From contig NZ_LMPP01000001.1 of assembly GCF_001423885.1 (NCBI RefSeq), positions 1,093,543 to 1,157,542 of the forward strand: a stretch of DNA of 64,000 nucleotides. The letters are read 5' to 3'. Each line of letters begins with the position of its first letter. Positions within the stretch are counted from its first letter, which is position 1. Below are positions 58,215 to 64,000 of the stretch, one piece after another. The notes beneath the pieces were generated by a model, which saw only the letters and a list, made by a program, of their open reading frames with translations, had not been told where the DNA came from and ran no database searches. A program made the translations under genes and the position numbers. This DNA is from Rathayibacter sp. Leaf185. GTDB lineage: Bacteria > Actinomycetota > Actinomycetes > Actinomycetales > Microbacteriaceae.

Positions 58215-58784
58215 ATGGAACCGGAGCAGCCCCCCGCGCTCGCCGCCGAGATCGGGACGCTGGTCCACGGCCTGCGCCGGGCGCGCGGGCTCTCGATGCG
58301 CTCGCTCGCCACGGCCGCCGGGGTGTCGCAGCCGTTCCTGTCGAAGGTCGAGAACGGCAAGCTCCTGCCCAGCCTGTCCACGCTCTACGCACTGGCCGCG
58401 GCGCTCGAGGTGCCGCCGGCCGAGCTGGTGCCGGCGGTCGCCTCCTCCGACGACACGACACCGGAGGCGCACCTGCGCGCCAGCGACGCACCGAACGCCC
58501 CACGCGCGCGGCTCGTCGTCGGCGGCCCCGGCCGGACCACCGAGGCCTATCTCTTCACGGCCCGGCCCGGCGACTCCGACGACGTCGACTTCGCGCACCC
58601 GGGCGAGGAGTTCGTGTTCGTGATCGAGGGGACGGCGGTGCTGAGCTACGCCGACGGCGCGAATCGCGCGGTGACCGCGGGCGAGTCGATCACGATCGAC
58701 ACCGGCCGGCCGCACCGCTGGTCGGTGCCGGCCGAGGCCGCGGGGGCGGCGCGCTACCTGCTGGTCACGACGCACTCGGGCTGA
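58215..58784 (+). CDS. XRE-HTH / cupin transcriptional regulator
   Basis: 189 residues: N-terminal XRE HTH (IGTLVHGLRRARGLSMRSLA, TAAGVSQPFLSKVENGKLLP, LYALAAALEVPPAELV) and a C-terminal cupin (HPGEEFVFVIEGTAVLSYAD, VTAGESITIDTGRPHRWSVP), with one His/Glu metal-ligand set partially conserved. Such regulators sense a small ligand in the cupin and often repress nearby catabolic enzymes (PuuR-like). ATG 58215 with GGGAG upstream is preferred to an upstream TTG. Divergent from the flavin monooxygenase. Confidence 0.88.
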   Translation: MEPEQPPALAAEIGTLVHGLRRARGLSMRSLATAAGVSQPFLSKVENGKLLPSLSTLYALAAALEVPPAELVPAVASSDDTTPEAHLRASDAPNAPRARLVVGGPGRTTEAYLFTARPGDSDDVDFAHPGEEFVFVIEGTAVLSYADGANRAVTAGESITIDTGRPHRWSVPAEAAGAARYLLVTTHSG

Positions 58785-58786
58785 GC

Positions 58787-58853
58787 CGGGGGAACCTGTT
58801 CTCGGCGAGGCGCCCCGTGCTGCGCGATGTCCGAGCGAGAACGGGGTCTCTCG
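58787..58853. repeat. 67-nt palindrome, family copy D2
   Basis: CGGGGGAACCTGTTCT at the left and AGAACGGGGTCTCTCG at the right, with CTGCGCG in the centre. By hand alignment about 51 of 67 positions equal the copy at 56639, without gaps. Its arms pair less well than in D1. Lies between convergent genes (XRE-cupin and a small membrane protein). Confidence 0.6.
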
Positions 58854-58860
58854 GCCGCGG

Positions 58861-59163
58861 TCACGGGCACTGCTGCACCGCGGTCCCAGGGGTGACGGCC
58901 TGCGCCTCGGCGGGGCACGGCGCCAGGGGTCCGAGCCACAGGTAGAGAACGACGACCACCGCTGCTCCGGCGTAGAAGAGCGCCGAGAAGGCGATCGCGA
59001 AGAGGATCCCGCGGACGGAGACACCGCCCTCGGGATCATGGGTCGAGCTCGAACGGGGACGCCCCTCGGCGAGCTGCGCGCAGAGAGCGCGGGCCGTCGT
59101 ACGGAGGGTGCTGTCGTGAGTGGTGGGCGCGTCGCGCCGGATGCCGGCGTGCTGGTGAGTCAT
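58861..59163 (-). CDS. Small membrane protein (100 aa)
   Basis: 100 residues: a polar N-terminal half with Arg/Thr/Ser-rich low complexity (RRDAPTTHDSTLRTTARALC), one strong membrane helix (FAIAFSALFYAGAAVVVVLY) and an extracellular tail with cysteines (LAPCPAEAQAVTPGTAVQQC) that may pair. ATG behind CAGGACAGCGG. No family recognised. Convergent with the XRE-cupin gene. Confidence 0.6.
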   Translation of the reverse strand: MTHQHAGIRRDAPTTHDSTLRTTARALCAQLAEGRPRSSSTHDPEGGVSVRGILFAIAFSALFYAGAAVVVVLYLWLGPLAPCPAEAQAVTPGTAVQQCP

Positions 59164-59477
59164 CCGCTGTCCTGACCGAGAGGGTGTCGTCGACGAGATC
59201 GACGCGGTGACGCCCCGGGCCGGTCGATCGCAGTGCCCGGAGGAGGACGCGGCGATGACGAGAGCAGGGTCATCGAGGTTGTCGGCGCGGGAGGCGGGGA
59301 CGGGAGCGGAAGACGGGTGCGGCATCCGCGGGCGCTGGTGCGCGGGGCGGGCCGTCGGCTGCACCGGGGTGCAGTCCCTCCCGGGGTCTCGGAGAGGGGT
59401 GGAGCGGATCCTCCGCCGAGGGCGGAGGGGGCGGGGCGGGTGACGCGGGGGTCGGCGCGTCACCCGCTCCTGTCGGG
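59164..59477. other. Intergenic region downstream of the adhesin gene
   Basis: No gene supported on either strand. It contains the upstream region of the small membrane protein and, at its right edge, the terminator hairpin of the ice-binding-like gene. A frame reads through on the plus strand but is low-complexity Gly/Arg and belongs to the antisense shadow described under rejected items. Confidence 0.4.
59437..59466 (-). terminator. Terminator of the ice-binding-like gene
   Basis: CGGGTGACGCG (59437-59447) pairs perfectly with CGCGTCACCCG (59456-59466) around an 8-nt loop. It lies 12 nt after the stop of the DUF3494 protein gene (minus strand). Confidence 0.7.
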
Positions 59478-61358
59478 TCAGCTCCGGAGTCGCCTGGTGC
59501 GACGGTGGAGCAGCATCAGCAGGAACCCGGCGCCGAGGACCACGAAGGCTCCGGCGAGGGTAGCCGCGAGGCCGTCGACTCCGGTGGAGGCGAGACCACC
59601 GGGAGGGCCGTCCGAGTCAGGAACGTCCGCGGGGGCGCTCGAGGTCGGGGTCGGTCCCGCCGTCGGGATCACCGCGGGTGCGGTGGGCGTCGGCGTGGTG
59701 GTGGGCGTCGCGGTCGGAGTCGGCGTCGCCGTCGGCGTCACGGTCGGGGTCGCCGTGGGCGTGGGCGTCACCGTCGGAGTCATCGTGGGCGTGGGCTTCA
59801 CGGTCGGAGTCATCGTCGGGGTCGGCGTCACCGTCGGAGTCATCGTCGGCGTCGGCTTCACCGTCGGAGTCACCGTCGGAGCGGGCGTCGCCGTCGGAGT
59901 GACCGTCGGAGTCGGCTTCACCGTCGGAGTCACCGTCGGGGTCGGCTTCACCGTCGGAGTCACCGTCGGAGTGGGCTTCACCGTCGGAGTCACCGTCGGA
60001 GTGGGCGTGGGCTTCACCGTCGGAGTCATCGTCGGCGTCGGCTTCACCGTCGGAGTCACCGTCGGAGTGGGCTTCACCGTCGGAGTCACCGTCGGAGTGG
60101 GCTTCACCGTCGGAGTCACCGTCGGGGTCGGCTTCACCGTCGGAGTCACCGTCGGAGTGGGCTTCACCGTCGGAGTCATCGTCGGAGTCGGCTTCACCGT
60201 CGGAGTCATCGTCGGGGTCGGCGTCACCGGCGGCGTCGTCGGCGGAGTCACGGGCGGGATGACCGGAGGAGTCGTGGGCGGCGTGGTCGGCGGGATCACC
60301 GGAGGGATCACCGGAGGCGTGGTCGGCGGCGTCACCGGAGGCGTCACCGGGGGAATCACGGGCGGCGTCGTCGGCGGGGTCGTCGGCGGGATCACCGGCG
60401 GGATCACCGGGGGCGTCGTCGGAGGCGTGGTGGGCGGGATCACAGGCGGGGTCGTCGGCTCGGTGGTGGGCGGCGCGGTCGGCTCCGTCGTGGGCTCCGC
60501 GGTCGGCTCGGCCGTGGGCTCAGCAGTCGGCTCCGCCGTCGGCTCCGCAGTGGGCTCCGCCGTCGGCTCCGCAGTCGGCTCGGCCGTCGGCTCCGTCGTC
60601 GGAACGGGCGTCGAGCCCGGCGAGCAGGTGGAGGAGCGGAACAGGTTGCTGTCGAGGGTGACGGCGCCGTTCCGGGCGAGTGCGCGGCCGTCGACGACGG
60701 CGTCGGTCGTCACAGTGATCGACGCGAGGGCGAGGATCGAGCCGGCGAAGGAGGAGTCGGTGCCGAGCGTGGCCGAGCTGCCGACCTGCCAGTAGACGTT
60801 GCAGGCCTGCGCGCCGTTGATCAGGTCGACCGCGCTGGACGAGCCGGTGATCAGGGTCGAGCCGGCCTGGAAGACGAAGACCGCGGCCGGATCGTTCGCC
60901 GCGTCGAGCGTGACCGTCCCCGTGATGCCGATCGGGCCGGGAGCGCTGTAGACGCCCGGCTGGAAGGTCTGCCCGACGAGATCGCCGGACACGGTCGCCG
61001 TCGCGGGCTGCGAGGCGAGCGCGTTGTAGGCGGTCACGAGGTCGGCCTGGGCGCCGATCGCCTCGGCGTCGGCGGCGTGGATGGTGCCGCGGACCTCACC
61101 CGGCGGGAAACCGGTGATCGCGGTCCCGGGGCTGACGCCCAGATCCTCCGGCAGGATCGTGGCACCCGTGTTGGTGACGGTCGATCCTCCGAGCACCGAA
61201 TAGGAGCCGGCGCGGCCGAGGTCGGGGGCGGTCGCCGCTTGAGCGGAGTTCGCGAAGAGGAACCCCGCCGAGAGGACGAGGACGCCGGCAGACGCGGCGA
61301 TCCCCAGTCTTCGTCGCGAGCGACGTGATCGGGCGGTGGATGTGGGGCTGTGCAGCAT
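59478..61358 (-). CDS. Surface-anchored DUF3494 (ice-binding-like) protein with PT repeats
   Basis: 626 residues. Signal peptide (LGIAASAGVLVLSAGFLFAN, cut after AQA), then a DUF3494 beta-solenoid domain (about 45-245): SYSVLGGSTVTNTGATILPE, DLGVSPGTAITGFPPGEVRG, AVFVFQAGSTLITGSSSAVD, SFAGSILALASITVTTDAVV. A roughly 300-residue stalk follows: TAEP repeats, TPPVIPP repeats, then about 16 units of PTPT(V/M)TPTVK. The end has sorting signal LASTG, a membrane helix and an Arg-rich tail, which fits class E sortase anchoring. DUF3494 includes ice-binding proteins, but not all members bind ice; here adhesion or freezing tolerance is possible. ATG 61358 chosen from the signal-peptide position. Confidence 0.88.
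   Translation of the reverse strand: MLHSPTSTARSRRSRRRLGIAASAGVLVLSAGFLFANSAQAATAPDLGRAGSYSVLGGSTVTNTGATILPEDLGVSPGTAITGFPPGEVRGTIHAADAEAIGAQADLVTAYNALASQPATATVSGDLVGQTFQPGVYSAPGPIGITGTVTLDAANDPAAVFVFQAGSTLITGSSSAVDLINGAQACNVYWQVGSSATLGTDSSFAGSILALASITVTTDAVVDGRALARNGAVTLDSNLFRSSTCSPGSTPVPTTEPTAEPTAEPTAEPTAEPTAEPTAEPTAEPTAEPTTEPTAPPTTEPTTPPVIPPTTPPTTPPVIPPVIPPTTPPTTPPVIPPVTPPVTPPTTPPVIPPVIPPTTPPTTPPVIPPVTPPTTPPVTPTPTMTPTVKPTPTMTPTVKPTPTVTPTVKPTPTVTPTVKPTPTVTPTVKPTPTVTPTVKPTPTMTPTVKPTPTPTVTPTVKPTPTVTPTVKPTPTVTPTVKPTPTVTPTATPAPTVTPTVKPTPTMTPTVTPTPTMTPTVKPTPTMTPTVTPTPTATPTVTPTATPTPTATPTTTPTPTAPAVIPTAGPTPTSSAPADVPDSDGPPGGLASTGVDGLAATLAGAFVVLGAGFLLMLLHRRTRRLRS
59690..60610 (-). repeat. Low-complexity tandem repeats encoding the Thr-Pro stalk
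   Basis: Within the DUF3494 gene. A 30-bp unit (GTCGGAGTCACCGTCGGAGT-type on the plus strand) repeats about 16 times between 59756 and 60228. A mixed TCACCGGAGG-type block (PPVIPPTT) follows to about 60450, then a CCGTGGGCTC-type block (AEPT) to about 60600. Third-base variation shows selection on the protein pattern as well as copy-number change; length variation between strains is expected. Confidence 0.8.
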
Positions 61359-61703
61359 GGTGACGCAGCTTCCGCCCACGACAGCGCGGGCTCGGGACAC
61401 CCAAGGTGAGTGGACCTGAAAAGTACCCCAAACAGGTCACGCAGTCGACGATATGCGACAAACGCGCTTTTTACCGTGCGTTCTATGGCTTAAGGCCGCG
61501 ACCTCTGCCACTATCTTCCTCCGATTCGCGCCACACTCCGCTGCTGGTCGAGCCGCCACCGCGGTGATCCCGAGTCCCCTGCCGCGAGCGCCGACGGTCT
61601 CTCCCCGCCGAACGGAGTGGGAGCACGATGCCCGCCGTGGCGCGAGACGGCGCCGTGTGCCACCGTCGGAGGCACCGGATCCGACGAGACGAAGGAGCGC
61701 ACC
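61359..61703. other. Divergent promoter region with AT-rich core
   Basis: No gene supported. The most AT-rich part of the window's right end (about 61405-61510: CGATATGCGACAAACGCGCT, TTTTTACCGTGCG, TCTATGGCTTAAGG) lies here, between the DUF3494 adhesin and the DHFR-like gene. TTACCGT and CTATGG-like boxes could serve either direction. Confidence 0.4.
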
Positions 61704-62312
61704 GTGGGGCTCGTCCACATCGATCTGTTCAGCACCGTCGACGGAGTCGGGCAGGCGCCCGGCGGACCCGAGGAGGACCTCGAGGGCGGCTTCGCGTTCG
61801 GCGGCTGGCAGGCTCCGCTCGTCGACGAGACCGTGGGCGAGCAGGTGCTCGACGGGATGCAGGGCATGGACGCGCTGATGCTCGGACGACGCACCTTCGA
61901 CCTCTTCTCCTCGTACTGGCCCGAGCAGAGCGGCCCGATCGCCGAGCTGTTCAACCGCATCCCGAAGTACGTCGCCTCGCGAGGGACCGCCTCGCTCCGC
62001 TGGAGCGGATCCGCCCAGCTCGGCCCCGACCTCCCCTCGGCCGTCGCGGAGGTGCGCGAGCGTCACGAGAAGATCCACGTCATCGGGAGCCTCGACCTCG
62101 TGCAGACCCTGCTCTCCGAGCGGCTCTTCGATCGACTGACGCTGTGGGTGCACCCGATCCTGCTCGGCGACGGCAAGAAGGTGTTCGCGCAGGGCGCGGT
62201 GCCGTCGAACCTGCGGCTGCTCGAGCCGGTGGTCACGTCGCCGCGCGGAGTCGTGCGGCTGCGCTACGAGCGCCTCGACGGGACACCCGCCGTGGGAGTC
62301 GTGGAGGCCTGA
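61704..62312 (+). CDS. RibD C-terminal/DHFR-like reductase
   Basis: 202 residues of the RibD_C/dihydrofolate-reductase-like superfamily: VHIDLFSTVDGVGQAPGGPE, LMLGRRTFDLFSSYWP, PKYVASRG, KIHVIGSLDLVQTLL and TLWVHPILLGDGKKVFA. These pair NADPH binding with a small pterin-like substrate; actinobacteria have many paralogues of unknown function. GTG start with GAAGGAG upstream. Single gene followed by palindrome copy D3. Confidence 0.88.
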   Translation: MGLVHIDLFSTVDGVGQAPGGPEEDLEGGFAFGGWQAPLVDETVGEQVLDGMQGMDALMLGRRTFDLFSSYWPEQSGPIAELFNRIPKYVASRGTASLRWSGSAQLGPDLPSAVAEVRERHEKIHVIGSLDLVQTLLSERLFDRLTLWVHPILLGDGKKVFAQGAVPSNLRLLEPVVTSPRGVVRLRYERLDGTPAVGVVEA

Positions 62313-62323
62313 GCCGTCCGCGC

Positions 62324-62375
62324 CGGAGGAACCGTTCTGCGCGATGCCGCGGTGTCTCGGCCGGACTGGTTCGCT
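62324..62375. repeat. Palindrome family copy D3 (inverted, shorter)
   Basis: GGAGGAACCGTTCTGCGCG at the left, CCGCGGTGTCTCGG in the centre, ACTGGTTCGCTC at the right. The central GGTGTCTCG matches the reverse complement of CGAGACACC in copy D1, so this copy is in the opposite orientation. It lies between two genes on the plus strand. Confidence 0.5.
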
Positions 62376-62399
62376 CAGCGGGTGGGACATACTGGCGAC

Positions 62400-63191
62400 G
62401 TGCAGGCCGACGACGACGAGCGCGGTGACGACGAGCGCCGGGATCTCGAACGTGCGCTCTACGCGCGGCCCGACGGGGACCCCGAGGCCGACATGCGGCG
62501 ACGCGAGGCCGCGCGGCGCCTCCGGATCGCCTCGGAGGACGCCGCGGGCGACCCACGGGACGGGCTCGGCGCAGAAGGCCGGGCCGTCGATGGCGCCTCC
62601 GGACCGCCGCACGAGGGTGGTGCCTCCGGGCCCCCGACCGAGCGCGCCTCCCCCGGCCGGCGCGACCGTGCCGAGCCCGCGGCGACGCGCACGCCCAGGC
62701 GTCGGGCCGCCCTGATCGCCGCGGGAGCCCTCGCTGCAGGGCTCGCGCTGGGCGCGGCCGCCGCCTCCGTCGCCCTCGACCAACCGCCGGCCACGGCACC
62801 GACCGCGAGCCCCGCTGCGACCGCCCGCCCGGCCGACCGGTTCGAGGAGCTCGTCTCGGGCTGGGAGACGACGGCGGATCTGCCGGCCGGTCTCGCCCTG
62901 ATCGCGGCCGGCGCCGAGGTGTACACCCCCGGCTTCGAGACGACTCAGAACGACCGGCTCCTGCTCACCGCACCGAACGGGACGTCGCTGTGCCTCGCGC
63001 TCGAGCGGTCCGACGCGACGTTCTCGGCGGGATGCACCGGGCTGGCCGACTTCTTCGAGGGCAACCCGCTGCAGGTGGTCGGCACCGCGCTCGGCGAGGA
63101 CGCACCCGTGTACACGCGGGTGACGCTGAACCCCGACGGGAGCATCGAGGGCGGGTTCCAGCTCGTCGGTGACGATCCGGGCTCCGACTGA
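62400..63191 (+). CDS. Hypothetical single-pass extracytoplasmic protein
   Basis: 263 residues. An acidic/basic disordered cytoplasmic part (RRREAARRLRIASEDAAG), one membrane helix at about 105-128 (ALIAAGALAAGLALGAAAAS), then an extracellular domain of about 120 residues with FEELVSGWETTADLPAG and paired cysteines (TSLCLALERSDATFSAGCTG). The topology resembles anti-sigma factors, but no zinc-finger or sigma gene is present. GTG 62400 follows an ATACTG box closely; earlier in-frame starts exist. Confidence 0.6.
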   Translation: MQADDDERGDDERRDLERALYARPDGDPEADMRRREAARRLRIASEDAAGDPRDGLGAEGRAVDGASGPPHEGGASGPPTERASPGRRDRAEPAATRTPRRRAALIAAGALAAGLALGAAAASVALDQPPATAPTASPAATARPADRFEELVSGWETTADLPAGLALIAAGAEVYTPGFETTQNDRLLLTAPNGTSLCLALERSDATFSAGCTGLADFFEGNPLQVVGTALGEDAPVYTRVTLNPDGSIEGGFQLVGDDPGSD

Positions 63192-63264
63192 GGCGCGGAC
63201 TCCCGCCCCGACTGCCCGGCGCGACCGTGACATGATCGACCCACGGCGGCGAGAGGGATGTCCA

Positions 63265-63588
63265 ATGGGCCAGCTGATCTACGGGATAGCTCCCGCCATC
63301 GAGATCGACGACCGGGCCCTCCGGCACACCGAGGCGGTCATCATCTCGAAGCTGCGCCGCAACGAGAGCTTCTCGTTCCACTGGGACGGCGAGCCGGATG
63401 TGGGCGAGGACGTCGCGATCGAGCGCCGCGGCACGCACGGAAGCATCTGGGTGTCGAAGAGCTCATCGCTCTACTTCAGCTACGACGAGTACTCGACCGA
63501 GCCGCTGAACCGCGCCTGGATCGATCTGCTCCTCCGGGCCGCGGCGACACCCGCCGGGCTGCGCGTTCTGCCCGAGCCCGCCGCCTAG
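63265..63588 (+). CDS. DUF7882-type small protein, copy 2
   Basis: 107 residues, sharing with the copy at 18232: MGQLIYGIAPAIEIDDRALR, ISKLRRNESFSFHWD, then SIWVSKSSSLYFSYD, NRAWIDLLLRAA and GLRVLPEPAA. A loop between the two halves is longer than in the other copies (EDVAIERRGTHG). ATG behind AGAGGGATG. It overlaps by 4 nt the stop of copy 3 on the other strand. Function unknown. Confidence 0.82.
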   Translation: MGQLIYGIAPAIEIDDRALRHTEAVIISKLRRNESFSFHWDGEPDVGEDVAIERRGTHGSIWVSKSSSLYFSYDEYSTEPLNRAWIDLLLRAAATPAGLRVLPEPAA

Positions 63589-63896
63589 GCGGGGCGCGGG
63601 CCGCCCGGCTCCGGGACGAGCTGGAGGCCGCTCTGCGAGCTGGCGGTGATCATCATCGCCTCGATCCAGTCGCGGTTGATCGACGGCTGCCGCCCGCCGT
63701 GGAACCGGTACGAGATCGGCACCGCCGGATGCAGCCAGATCTTCATCCGTCCGCCGCCCATCTCCTGGCCCTGCGACCACGAGAAGGCGAACGACTCGTC
63801 GCGCCGCAGCTTGGCGGTGATGACGATCTCGAGATGGGCGAGGACGCGGTCCTCGAACGGGGCCTCGATGCCTCCGGGGTAGTTCAGCAGTCCCAT
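63585..63896 (-). CDS. DUF7882-type small protein, copy 3
   Basis: 103 residues: MGLLNYPGGIEAPFEDRVLA, HLEIVITAKLRRDESFAFSW, IWLHPAVPISYRFHGGRQPS, INRDWIEAMMITA and GLQLVPEPG. It is closer to copy 1 (IWLHPS-P, SIN-W) than to its neighbour, so the tail-to-tail pair is not a simple recent inverted duplication. A (CCGG)n tract lies just upstream of the start. Confidence 0.82.
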   Translation of the reverse strand: MGLLNYPGGIEAPFEDRVLAHLEIVITAKLRRDESFAFSWSQGQEMGGGRMKIWLHPAVPISYRFHGGRQPSINRDWIEAMMITASSQSGLQLVPEPGGPRPA

Positions 63897-64000
63897 GGGA
63901 CGCTCCGTCTCCGGCCGGCCGGCCGTTCTGCGCGCGGGCGAGTCCGACGACGCGCCGCATTCTCCCAGCTTCGGATGTGGATCGCTCGGGGGGGCTCTCT

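Noticed and set aside
59690-60610. Possible CRISPR array because of regular repeats
   Set aside because: Repeats are contiguous, in frame and encode PTPTVTPTVK units; there are no unique spacers and no cas genes.
59233-60795. A 520-codon plus-strand open frame with collagen-like GVTVGVIVGVGF repeats
   Set aside because: It is the antisense reading of the Thr-Pro repeats of the DUF3494 gene. It lacks a signal peptide matching a start, and the sense strand has a full set of domains, sorting signal and terminator.

Overview
The window is very GC-rich DNA with strong GC3 bias, many GTG starts and several genes whose -10-like TANNNT box lies about 7 nt before the start codon (leaderless style). 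Together with the DUF222-HNH ('13E12') genes, LAxTG-type surface protein, DUF3349, DIP1984 and DUF7882-type proteins this points to an actinomycete of the family Microbacteriaceae (Rathayibacter/Curtobacterium-like; inference, not proven). No rRNA, tRNA, CRISPR array, transposase or phage gene was recognised. It reads as an ordinary chromosomal stretch rich in accessory metabolic genes.

Layout. 1-6.2 kb: truncated DUF808 membrane protein, a DUF222-HNH gene, a divergent MarR / FAD-monooxygenase pair, and a PadR-DUF1048-ABC exporter operon whose ATPase is broken by a small deletion that removed the ABC signature. 6.2-12.5 kb: galactoside uptake and hydrolysis locus (LacI, two ABC permeases, binding lipoprotein, GH35 beta-galactosidase). 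12.6-24.3 kb: mixed small operons (lipoproteins, DUF2332, carboxylesterase + MFS + divergent GntR, DUF7882, AraC and LuxR regulators, DinB, DUF1801). 24.4-31.5 kb: second sugar locus (divergent LacI, binding lipoprotein, two permeases, GH3 glycosidase). 32-33.7 kb: large secreted beta-helix/Ig-like protein.

33.8-37.5 kb holds the least conventional gene set: a ketoacyl-synthase-III-like enzyme divergent from an overlapping operon of GT2 glycosyltransferase, NAD-dependent epimerase/reductase and metallo-beta-lactamase-fold hydrolase, a plausible small lipid or glycolipid pathway. 37.6-41.7 kb: tandem DUF3349 protein, PiT phosphate transporter with a PHO-box-like upstream site, lysine-rich coiled coil, a pterin dehydratase/VOC fusion and another VOC protein. 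41.8-44.8 kb: second DUF222-HNH gene (same 12-mer the same distance upstream), M23 peptidase, lipoprotein. 45-50.8 kb: SDR + acyl-CoA ligase operon, methyltransferase, AraC-type regulators. 50.8-58.8 kb: DUF1266, DIP1984, esterase, methyltransferase, VOC, a region-4-like protein behind a palindromic operator, a 33-residue acidic protein, and a flavin monooxygenase (apparent CTG start) divergent from an XRE-cupin regulator. 58.9-64 kb: a surface-anchored ice-binding-like (DUF3494) adhesin with long Thr-Pro repeats, RibD/DHFR-like reductase, an anchored extracytoplasmic protein and two convergent DUF7882 genes.

Another theme is a set of long imperfect palindromes (41-77 nt) sitting almost always between convergent genes; three of them (56.6, 58.8, 62.3 kb) belong to one sequence family. 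They may act as bidirectional terminators or be REP-like mobile palindromes.
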